From NCBI RefSeq assembly GCF_002428305.1, contig NZ_DIVJ01000027.1:1-49379 (forward strand): a DNA stretch of 49,379 nucleotides, read 5' to 3'. This stretch comes from Flavobacterium sp. UBA6135. Its GTDB lineage: Bacteria > Bacteroidota > Bacteroidia > Flavobacteriales > Flavobacteriaceae. The notes beneath the pieces were generated by a model. It worked only from the letters and a program-made list of their open reading frames with translations. It did not search any database and had not been told where the DNA came from. A program made the position numbers and the translations under genes. Positions within the stretch are counted from its first letter, which is position 1. Every line of letters starts with the position of its first letter. Positions 42,693 through 49,379 of the stretch are shown piece by piece.

Positions 42693-43790
42693 TTAATAAC
42701 TGTTTAGAATTTCGATAACATAACTCACTTCTTCTTCCGTCAACAATGGACTAATTGGCAAACTCAAAACCTCTTTGTGCATTTTTTCTGTTATAGGTAA
42801 TGACAAATTATTAAATTCAGAAAGTCCTTTTTGTAAATGTGGCGGAATGGGATAATGAATCGCGGTTTCAATATTTTTAGAAGCTAAAAATGCTTTTAAT
42901 TCATCACGGTTTTCTGTTTGAATTACAAACAAATGAAACACATGATTTTCTGAACCATCATAAAACGGTAACTTAATTTTATTATTTTTAATTTCAGACA
43001 AATACCGTTTTGCTATCAATCTACGCAAATTGTTATCACTGTCTAAATCAGGTAATTTTAAATTTAAAAAAGCCGCTTGAATTTCGTCCAATCTGGAGTT
43101 GATCCCTTGGTATTGATATACATATTTTTCCTCAGAACCATAATTTCTTAGAGAACGAATTACTTCTGCCAGAGTATCATCATTTGTTGTAATAGCTCCA
43201 CCATCACCTAAAGCTCCAAGATTTTTGGCAGGATAAAAACTAAAAGCAGCGGAATCACTCAAATTTCCGGCACGTTTTCCGTTTAAAATTGCACCATGAG
43301 CTTGTGCAGCATCTTCAATAACTAATAAATTTTGATAATGAGCCATTTTAGTTATAGCATCCATCGCAGCAACTTGTCCGTATAAATGCACAACCATAAT
43401 GGCTTTTGTTCTGACTGAAATTTTATTTTCTAATTCCTCCGGGTCAATGTTAAACGTTTCAGGATCAGGCTCAACCAAAACAGGTACCAAATCAGCTTGA
43501 AGGATGGCTAAAATTGAGGCAACAAACGTATTTGCAGGAACAAGAATTTCATCGCCTTTTTTTAATTTTCCGAGAGCAATATATCCTTTTAAAATTAAGA
43601 CCAAAGCATCCAATCCGTTTCCAACACCAATGCAATGATTGGTGCCACAATATGTTGCAAAATTGGTTTCAAAGCTTTTTAATTCATCCCCTAAAATATA
43701 CCAACCTTTCTCAAAAACACTTTCCACTTTTATAGAAAAAGCATTTTCATATTTCTTGTTTATCTGACTTAAATTATAAAAAGGAATCAT
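42693..43790 (-). CDS. DegT/DnrJ/EryC1/StrS sugar aminotransferase
   Basis: A 365-residue PLP enzyme that transaminates a nucleotide-linked keto-sugar. Motifs: GVGNGLDALVLILKG (phosphate loop, about 55-69), the VVHLYGQVA segment, EDAAQAHGA (Asp for the pyridine ring) and the Schiff-base lysine in SFYPAKNLGALGDGGA (about 178-193). C-terminal HLFVIQ and HYPIPPHLQ are also family-typical. Family members include FdtB, QdtB and WecE, so the product may be a 3-amino-3,6-dideoxy or 4-amino sugar. It overlaps the acyltransferase gene by 4 nt. Confidence 0.92.
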   Translation of the reverse strand: MIPFYNLSQINKKYENAFSIKVESVFEKGWYILGDELKSFETNFATYCGTNHCIGVGNGLDALVLILKGYIALGKLKKGDEILVPANTFVASILAILQADLVPVLVEPDPETFNIDPEELENKISVRTKAIMVVHLYGQVAAMDAITKMAHYQNLLVIEDAAQAHGAILNGKRAGNLSDSAAFSFYPAKNLGALGDGGAITTNDDTLAEVIRSLRNYGSEEKYVYQYQGINSRLDEIQAAFLNLKLPDLDSDNNLRRLIAKRYLSEIKNNKIKLPFYDGSENHVFHLFVIQTENRDELKAFLASKNIETAIHYPIPPHLQKGLSEFNNLSLPITEKMHKEVLSLPISPLLTEEEVSYVIEILNSY

Positions 43791-44764
43791 AAAAACACAT
43801 CATTTAAGAGTGAATAATTTTCAGTTGGAACTTCATAAAAATCTTGAGTAACCGTGTTAGCACCAAAACTTTCTTTCCAATAAGACAAACCTTGATTTAC
43901 ATTCTTTCCTTCATTTTCATTAGAAATTCCAAAATCAAAATACTTCTTATTTTGATAAACAGTAGTAAATAAATAATGGTGTAAAAAATCCAAACTTCCC
44001 AATTCGTTTTTTAGTTCGTTGCCCGAAATATATTGTGAATGTGCTACAAAATTTGTTTCAAAAATGGTGGTTCCGGCAACAATCTTATTATTATGATAAA
44101 CAGAAAACTGTCTTATTTTTTCAGGAAATTTTTGTTTTAGCAATGAAATCTCTTCTAGAGAATGAATAGGTTTTGTGTTGTGCTTTTGTTTTAAATTTGG
44201 CAATAAAATGGTGTTCCAAAAAGGTTCAAAATTCAATTCTTCTTTAATTTCTAATTTATTTTTCTCACCTCTTTTAACACCTTCTTTTCTATCTTTAGAA
44301 TAAACTAATTGTTTTGTCAAATCTATAACGGCTAATGCATCTCTTCTGATTAACTGAGCTTTTGATAAAAATAATGCATAATCAATTTCATTTGAAAAAT
44401 GCGTCGCATAAATTGAAGGCAAACACTTTATTTTAAATGAAAAAAATTGCTGTCCGTTCAAATATTTTAAAAGTTTTTCAAAAATTAAAATCACTTTTTC
44501 CAACTTTAATTTTTCAGAATAAACCAATCCGCCATAAGTCAAGCCCTGGTGTGAAATTATTTTGTCTTCAGCTGCATTTGCAGGAACTACGCAAAGCCAT
44601 TTACCTTCGGATTCTACAATTAACGAATAGTCTTCAAATCGGTCTTTATGATATTCCATAAAATCACGATGAAAAAGAAAAGTGGCATTTTTTGCATTTG
44701 AAATAAAAGTATTCCATTGCTGATAATCAGAAGAATTGTATTTTCTTACCGTTATATTTTTCAA
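43787..44764 (-). CDS. GNAT/FemAB-like acyltransferase
   Basis: A 325-residue soluble protein with two GNAT-like halves. Features are ATFLFHRDFMEYHKDRFEDYSLIV at the start, the central KKCLPS-type turn and the C-terminal acyl-binding core FSVYHNNKIVAGTTIFE followed by DFGISNENEG and GLSYWKESFGA. It probably acylates or aminoacylates an amino sugar made by the DegT enzyme, whose gene overlaps by 4 nt. The start codon is TTG at 44762-44764: an in-frame stop lies just upstream and the next Met is residue 36. First gene of the glycan cassette and divergent from the T9SS cargo gene. Confidence 0.82.
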   Translation of the reverse strand: MKNITVRKYNSSDYQQWNTFISNAKNATFLFHRDFMEYHKDRFEDYSLIVESEGKWLCVVPANAAEDKIISHQGLTYGGLVYSEKLKLEKVILIFEKLLKYLNGQQFFSFKIKCLPSIYATHFSNEIDYALFLSKAQLIRRDALAVIDLTKQLVYSKDRKEGVKRGEKNKLEIKEELNFEPFWNTILLPNLKQKHNTKPIHSLEEISLLKQKFPEKIRQFSVYHNNKIVAGTTIFETNFVAHSQYISGNELKNELGSLDFLHHYLFTTVYQNKKYFDFGISNENEGKNVNQGLSYWKESFGANTVTQDFYEVPTENYSLLNDVFL

Positions 44765-44849
44765 ACTTAAAAATTTAGTTGCTCAAGTAAAGAAATGAAA
44801 TATATTTATAAATATCCTTATCTTTAGGACAATTTTCCTAATCTATACT

Positions 44850-46655
44850 GTGAAACGAAAATACAACATTTTTGTTATTTGCCTATCGTATTTCTGGATG
44901 AGTTCGCTATTCGGACAAGATGTTACTTTGTATCAACAATTTAACGGCCGGTTTGATTTTACTTTTATCGGAAACACACTAAATCCGATGGAAAATACCT
45001 ATCAATCGCAACCTGACATTTTAAGTTCGTCTGAGGCATCTTTAAACTTAACAGCAAACGATTCGATTGTAAAAGCCTATTTATATTGGGCCGGAAGCGG
45101 CACCGGAGATTTTGATATAAAACTAAACAACATATCTTTTCAAGCCGAACGAACGTTTAGCCATCAAAGAATTAGCAGTGGTTTGACCTTAGATTATTTT
45201 AGTGCTTTTGTGGATGTTACAGATTATCTGAGTGAAACCGGAAATGGTTCCTATCTTTTTTCCGATTTAGATGTATCCGCTTTTCTGGCTCAACATTTTA
45301 TGGTTAAAACAAACTTTGCCGGATGGGCCATTATAATTATTTATAAAAACGATGATTTACCGCTCAATCAAATTAATGTTTATGACGGACTTCAAGGTGT
45401 TCCGCAGCAAATTCAAATCACGTTGAGTAGTCTAAATGTAATTGATGACATTGGTGCCAAAATTGGATTTCTCGCTTGGGAAGGTGATGTTGGCATTGCA
45501 GTAAACGAAACCTTGACCATCAACGGATCGGTTTTGAGCAATCCACCTCTGAATCCGGCAAACAATGCTTTCAACGGCACGAATAGTTTTACGGGAAGCA
45601 CCAACTTATACAACATGGATTTGGATGTTTATGACATTCAAAACAACATTCAACCGGGTGACAGTAGTGCTCAAATTGCTTTAACATCAGGTCAGGATTT
45701 TGTGATGATTAATGCCGTGGTCACCAAACTAAACAGTCAGGTTCCCGATGCCGTAATTGAAATAGATTCGTATACCTTAAATTGCGATTCGAGATTCATA
45801 ATTGTTGATTATACTGTCTATAATTTAGCAACAGCCACAAATCCTTTACCTACAGCTACTCCTATCGCCATTTATGCAAACAATATTTTAATTGGAACCA
45901 CAGCAACAACAACAGTAATCGAGATTGGAGCTTCAGAGTCAGGAACAATTGTCATTCAAATTCCAATAGAAATTGAGGGTGAATTTACACTAACATTTGT
46001 GGTAGATGATATCGGAAACGGAACCGGAATTGTTTCTGAAATTGATGAAACTAACAATTCCGATGCTATTATTATTGAATTAATTTTTAGTCCGGAAACC
46101 ATCTCAATCCCCGATTTATATAGTTGCAATGAAGGTTTAGGTAGAGGTACTTTTGACTTAACTGCTCATGTAGAAGATTTTATCACCAATTCACCCGTAG
46201 CAATTGCTTTTTATGAAAGTGAAAATGATGCTTTTTTATTGCAAAATCAAATTTTAAATCCAACAAACTATTCGATTCAACCCACACCAAAAACTATTTA
46301 TATACGAATTGAAAATGAGGATTGCTTCAGTATAATTTCATTTGATTTAAAAACCCGAAATTGTCCTCCAACTATTTTCAATTTTGTTTCAGCAAACAAT
46401 GATGGTTTTAATGACAACTTTTTTATTGATGGCTTGAAAGACATTTTTTTGAATTACGAACTTTTTGTTTATAACCGATGGGGCGTTTTGTTATGGATAG
46501 GAAGAAATAACGATCCTTTTTGGCAGGGTGAAGTAACCGAACGAAAATCTTTTCAAGGATCAAATGCTCCCGAAGGAACTTATTATTATGTTCTTGAATT
46601 GAACGACCCCGATTATTTAGCACCATTTGTGGGCTATTTGTATCTTACGAGATAA
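44850..46655 (+). CDS. secreted protein with T9SS type B (gliding motility CHU_C) C-terminal domain
   Basis: A 601-residue exported protein starting with GTG. The signal peptide ends near SSLFGQ. Residues about 25-290 are a beta-rich N-terminal domain with an SDLDVSAFLAQHF and GWAIIIIYKNDDLPL region like other flavobacterial surface proteins. Residues about 300-415 form a CARDB-like Ig domain (VDYTVYNLAT...EGEFTLTFVVDD...VSEIDETNNSD). The last 90 residues are the CHU_C sorting domain: VSANNDGFNDNFFIDGL, YELFVYNRWG, PEGTYYYVLEL. That domain directs secretion by the type IX system and attachment at the surface. It overlaps the convergent TRIC gene by 11 nt. Confidence 0.92.
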   Translation: MKRKYNIFVICLSYFWMSSLFGQDVTLYQQFNGRFDFTFIGNTLNPMENTYQSQPDILSSSEASLNLTANDSIVKAYLYWAGSGTGDFDIKLNNISFQAERTFSHQRISSGLTLDYFSAFVDVTDYLSETGNGSYLFSDLDVSAFLAQHFMVKTNFAGWAIIIIYKNDDLPLNQINVYDGLQGVPQQIQITLSSLNVIDDIGAKIGFLAWEGDVGIAVNETLTINGSVLSNPPLNPANNAFNGTNSFTGSTNLYNMDLDVYDIQNNIQPGDSSAQIALTSGQDFVMINAVVTKLNSQVPDAVIEIDSYTLNCDSRFIIVDYTVYNLATATNPLPTATPIAIYANNILIGTTATTTVIEIGASESGTIVIQIPIEIEGEFTLTFVVDDIGNGTGIVSEIDETNNSDAIIIELIFSPETISIPDLYSCNEGLGRGTFDLTAHVEDFITNSPVAIAFYESENDAFLLQNQILNPTNYSIQPTPKTIYIRIENEDCFSIISFDLKTRNCPPTIFNFVSANNDGFNDNFFIDGLKDIFLNYELFVYNRWGVLLWIGRNNDPFWQGEVTERKSFQGSNAPEGTYYYVLELNDPDYLAPFVGYLYLTR

Positions 46656-47256
46656 CATTTTTTCCGATGGTTGGTAAATACCATTTATATTTAACTGCAA
46701 GCAATCGGATGGATATAATTACTAAAGACGTAATCAAGTAAATCAAATCGTCCGAAAGTTTGTAATACTTTAAGGCAAAAAATACAATTCCGCCAATGAT
46801 ACAGATGGTGGCATAAATTTCTCGTCTGAAAATTACCGGAATTTCATTGCATAAAATATCTCTAATAACCCCTCCAAAACAGGCTGTCATGGTTCCGAGA
46901 GCAATACAAATTATAGGATGCAACTCAATTTCAATGCCTTTTTCCAATCCAATTAATGTAAAAACTCCCAACCCAATAGTATCAAACAAAAACAAAGATT
47001 TTCTGAGTTTGTCCAACTTTTTTCTAAAAATCAAGGCTAAAAGAAATCCCAAAATAATCACATAAACATAATTCAAATCTTGCATCCATCCCACAGGAGT
47101 TCTTCCAATCAACATATCACGCAAGGTTCCTCCACCAACCGCAGTCACAAAAGCAATGATAAAAACCCCAAACGGATCCAGTTTTTTATGAAATGCTGTT
47201 AGCACGCCTGAAATTGCAAAAGCCATTGTTCCGATAATATCTAATAAATAAAACAT
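46645..47256 (-). CDS. TRIC family cation channel (YadS/UPF0126)
   Basis: A 203-residue inner-membrane protein with seven hydrophobic segments made of two similar three-helix halves. Each half has the glycine signature: GGGTLRDMLIG (about 41-51) and GGVIRDILCNEIP (about 128-140). Prokaryotic members form trimeric channels for monovalent cations. Convergent with the T9SS cargo gene, with 11 nt overlap of the coding ends. Confidence 0.93.
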   Translation of the reverse strand: MFYLLDIIGTMAFAISGVLTAFHKKLDPFGVFIIAFVTAVGGGTLRDMLIGRTPVGWMQDLNYVYVIILGFLLALIFRKKLDKLRKSLFLFDTIGLGVFTLIGLEKGIEIELHPIICIALGTMTACFGGVIRDILCNEIPVIFRREIYATICIIGGIVFFALKYYKLSDDLIYLITSLVIISIRLLAVKYKWYLPTIGKNVIS

Positions 47257-47260
47257 GTAA

Positions 47261-47293
47261 TTGTAATCTGATTTAAAAGAATTTCTACTTTTG
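47261..47293 (+). promoter_or_regulatory. possible promoter of the bestrophin-like gene
   Basis: TTG at 47261-47263 and TACTTTTG at 47286-47293 (exact TAnnTTTG) with a 22-nt spacer, 48 nt before the start codon. Confidence 0.45.
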
Positions 47294-47341
47294 AAAATTC
47301 TAATCTTTCACAAAGATATTATTTAAACTTAATCCATTACT

Positions 47342-48208
47342 ATGGTTTCATACAACACAAAAGATTGGTTCACTTTCATTTTTCAATTCCACAAAGGAGA
47401 TACCTTCCGAAAACTATTTCCAATAATGTTACTCATCGGAATTTATTCAGGAGTCGTAGCCTATTTAGAGCTAGAATATTGGCAATTATCTGATACTAGT
47501 TATGTGAAAAACATAACGATAATGCATAGCATGTTGGGTTTTGTGATCTCACTTTTGTTGGTTTTCAGAACCAATACGGCTTATGACAGATGGTGGGAAG
47601 GAAGAAAACAATGGGGGAATTTAGTTAATACCAGTAGAAATTTAGCTTTAAAATTAAGTGTGATTTTAGAAAATACTGAAGATAAAGCCTTCTTTAAAAA
47701 AATTATTCCGAGTTATGCCTCTGTTTTAGAAAAACATTTAAAAAACAAAGAAGTCAGTTTGCAACTCTTTGAAGATGTTGATTTAGAAATTGACCATCAA
47801 AAACACAAACCCAATCAAATTGCACATGCTATTTTTAAAAAAATAAATGAATTGTATAAAGAAAAAAAAATATCAGGCGATGAATTAATAATTTTGAATT
47901 CCGAAATGCAATCGTTTACTGATGTTTGCGGCTCATGCGAACGAATTAAAAACACGCCAATCCCCTATTCTTATAGTGCATTTATTAAAAAATTCATTTT
48001 TGCTTATGTTTTGACACTTCCTTTTGGTTATGTATTTCAATTGGGTTATTATGTGATTCCGGTTGTTGTATTCATTTTTTATGTGTTAGCTAGTTTAGAA
48101 TTGATTGCCGAAGAAATAGAAGACCCTTTTGGTGACGACCCAAATGATTTACCAACTGAAAAGATTGCAAAAAACATTGAAAAAAATTGTTTGGAATTGT
48201 TAAATTAA
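47342..48208 (+). CDS. bestrophin-like ion channel
   Basis: A 288-residue membrane protein of the bestrophin/YneE family. The hallmark is RTNTAYDRWWEGRKQWG (about residues 77-93) after the second helix, and the C-terminal calcium-clasp-like EEIEDPFGDDPNDLP. Two more helices lie near 215-260. Bacterial homologues form pentameric channels; the Klebsiella protein conducts cations rather than chloride. Soluble loops contain CGSCERI. A single gene with a possible promoter just upstream. Confidence 0.92.
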   Translation: MVSYNTKDWFTFIFQFHKGDTFRKLFPIMLLIGIYSGVVAYLELEYWQLSDTSYVKNITIMHSMLGFVISLLLVFRTNTAYDRWWEGRKQWGNLVNTSRNLALKLSVILENTEDKAFFKKIIPSYASVLEKHLKNKEVSLQLFEDVDLEIDHQKHKPNQIAHAIFKKINELYKEKKISGDELIILNSEMQSFTDVCGSCERIKNTPIPYSYSAFIKKFIFAYVLTLPFGYVFQLGYYVIPVVVFIFYVLASLELIAEEIEDPFGDDPNDLPTEKIAKNIEKNCLELLN

Positions 48209-48266
48209 TTTTTTAAAAAAACTTTTTTATTAGGTAGTGATTCTAATTTTGTAAATAATTATTAAC

Positions 48267-48404
48267 ATGCAGTTTGTCGATGATTTCTTTATTTTCAACG
48301 TTTTTATCACATTATATTTTTTTTTAATTTATTCGTATCTAATTTTGAACTGTTATTATATAGTAAAAAATAAATTTAACAAATACCACAAAAATATTTT
48401 TTAA
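48267..48404 (+). CDS. possible 45-aa single-helix membrane peptide
   Basis: An open frame of 45 codons starting MQFVDDFFIFNVF, with a 25-residue hydrophobic aromatic-rich stretch and a basic Lys/Asn C-terminus, stopping 19 nt before the next gene. The topology fits a small membrane protein, but an A+T-rich gap gives such peptides by chance and no good ribosome or promoter signal was seen. The rest of 48209-48422 shows nothing clear. Confidence 0.2.
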   Translation: MQFVDDFFIFNVFITLYFFLIYSYLILNCYYIVKNKFNKYHKNIF

Positions 48405-48422
48405 ACCCCTAATTTTTTTTAA

Positions 48423-49334
48423 ATGAAAAAAATGATTTTTTTAACTATACTTGCCTTGGGCTTGTATAGCTGTAGCTCAGAAGATGTTGCAACCGATGCA
48501 ATAAATGGTAATGAATTAGCAAAAGGAAAAGGCAATTCTAATTCTGGTAGTAATTTAGGAGATTACAATGTAGATGTACAAGTTAATGCTGATGGCTCTT
48601 TGTGGACTTACACCATTACACGTGCAAACAACAAAGCAAAAAACTTAAGCCACTTTATTATTGACTTAGGAAATTGTGGTGATGAAAGTGCTTCATTTGT
48701 TAACATTATCTATGCTACTGTTAATGGTGCTCCAGCAAACTTATCACCAAGTGAAGGTGCAGGAACAGGATGTGATCCTCAAGCTATTACAACTAACTTT
48801 GTAAAAGTTAATTTTGAAGCAGCTTCTTCTTGGGTATTAGTTATCAAATTTGATCGTGGTTATTACGAATATACAAATGCTGCTACTTGGTTAAAAGCAG
48901 GAACTTCATGTAATCAAGGGGTATCTATAGCTCCTGGATGTCCAAGAGAAGAATATTGTTCTTTTTCACAAGGATTTTTCTTTGCTAATGGGTCATTCAA
49001 TAATGGAGCATCAGCTTCATGGGTTGATGGTTTAACTATTGGTGGAGTAACTTATACTCAAGCTGAAGGAAACCAAATTTGGAACATTGACAGAGGTCCG
49101 GGTGGAAACGTAATGTTAAATGCATTTTTCCAACTAGGAGCTGTGCGTTTAAGTGGTGTAGAAGCTGCTGTTCAAAGTCATGCCGATGTAATAGAAGCTT
49201 ATTTTGCAGCTAAAGGAAATGTTTTCAATCATTTAAACGCTGGTGGAACTGCATTCACTCTAAATTATGATGCTGCTGTTTTTGCAGCAGGTTCAGCAAT
49301 TGGTTCTTATATTGATGCAAATCACTGTAATTAA
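48423..49334 (+). CDS. Cys-rich surface lipoprotein with SQGYWKN-like C-terminal region
   Basis: A 303-residue lipoprotein: hydrophobic start and lipobox LYSC followed by SSED, acidic residues after Cys that resemble the Bacteroidetes lipoprotein export signal for the cell surface. A Gly/Ser/Asn-rich linker (about 33-48) leads to a beta-rich domain (50-160) with an NCGDES and a GTGCDP segment. After PGCPREEYCSFSQGFFF (about 173-189) the sequence follows the layout of secreted domains with CxxSQGYWKNHPxxW...LTIGGVTYTxAE, here with FFFANGSFNNGASASW in place of GYWKNHP. Seven or more Cys suggest disulfides. Function unknown; perhaps adhesion. It is the last gene, ending 22 nt before a cut terminator. 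Confidence 0.8.
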   Translation: MKKMIFLTILALGLYSCSSEDVATDAINGNELAKGKGNSNSGSNLGDYNVDVQVNADGSLWTYTITRANNKAKNLSHFIIDLGNCGDESASFVNIIYATVNGAPANLSPSEGAGTGCDPQAITTNFVKVNFEAASSWVLVIKFDRGYYEYTNAATWLKAGTSCNQGVSIAPGCPREEYCSFSQGFFFANGSFNNGASASWVDGLTIGGVTYTQAEGNQIWNIDRGPGGNVMLNAFFQLGAVRLSGVEAAVQSHADVIEAYFAAKGNVFNHLNAGGTAFTLNYDAAVFAAGSAIGSYIDANHCN

Positions 49335-49356
49335 TACGAAATCATACAATTTTATT

Positions 49357-49371
49357 AAAGAAGCCGTCTCA
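49357..49371 (+). terminator. 5' arm of a hairpin terminator cut by the window edge
   Basis: AAAGAAGCCGTCTCA starts 23 nt after the final stop codon and would be the 5' arm of a G+C-rich terminator. It is the exact reverse complement of 11-25. Confidence 0.45.
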
Positions 49372-49379
49372 CAACTAGA

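Noticed and set aside
44762..44769. TAAGTTTG as promoter of the acyltransferase gene
   Set aside because: It overlaps the only usable start codon and has no -33 box at the right distance; this 8-mer pattern is expected by chance in such DNA.

Overview
The window is about 49.4 kb of low-GC, densely coding DNA. It reads as chromosomal sequence from a Flavobacteriaceae bacterium, most likely Flavobacterium or a close relative. The evidence is: Bacteroidetes-type promoters (TTTG-N19-TAnnTTTG upstream of tRNA-Ser and lysA); a bacillithiol gene (bshA); a gliding/T9SS type B C-terminal domain protein; lipoproteins with Cys-Ser-Ser-Glu-Asp style N-termini; and family-typical blocks (ftsK-lolA-lptFG-ribB; MCE-amidase next to lptD). 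No prophage, CRISPR array or complete insertion sequence was seen. Both window ends stop inside the same 15-nt half of a hairpin, in inverted orientation, so this may be a whole contig broken at repeated terminators.

Region 0-7.8 kb is rich in thiol and sulfur functions: a PrcB-like lipoprotein and bshA (minus strand); an Lrp/AsnC regulator divergent from a methionine gamma-lyase-like enzyme, followed by an NhaC-family antiporter; then a typical 2-Cys peroxiredoxin, a CGNC thioredoxin-like protein with a translationally coupled small DUF6952-type protein, a thiol peroxidase and DgkA. Region 7.8-13.5 kb is a cell-envelope operon: ftsK, a LolA-like carrier, an LptF/G permease and a RibB with a degenerate GTP cyclohydrolase II-like half. 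tRNA-Ser(UGA) follows, then a 500-nt gene-free stretch with a candidate pseudoknotted RNA.

Region 14.2-20.6 kb is a fatty-acid beta-oxidation block ordered as Bacillus fadNAE (MarR regulator, fadN, fadA, fadE). Between fadA and fadE sits a 0.4-kb cassette holding a frameshifted four-helix-bundle (23S rRNA intervening-sequence type) gene flanked by a perfect 18-bp inverted repeat. I consider this the most interesting object in the window.

Region 20.8-30.6 kb has an M28 peptidase, then a long minus-strand series: a GH3/serine-hydrolase fusion, a 160-aa conserved protein, a CCG-domain Fe-S protein, a HAD-like protein, a heme b/4Fe-4S membrane protein, an MCE (MlaD-like) protein and a cell-wall amidase. 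lptD and ridA run the other way. Region 34-40 kb holds unlinked housekeeping and hypothetical genes (lipoprotein, TerB-like, esterase, DUF1456, sucC, lysA). Region 40-47 kb has a PhoA-family phosphatase with a twin-arginine-like signal, a three-gene surface-glycan cassette (acyltransferase, DegT aminotransferase, Wzx-like flippase) and a T9SS type B cargo protein. The window closes with a TRIC channel, a bestrophin-like channel and a Cys-rich lipoprotein. All functions are assigned from sequence motifs read by eye; no database search was run.
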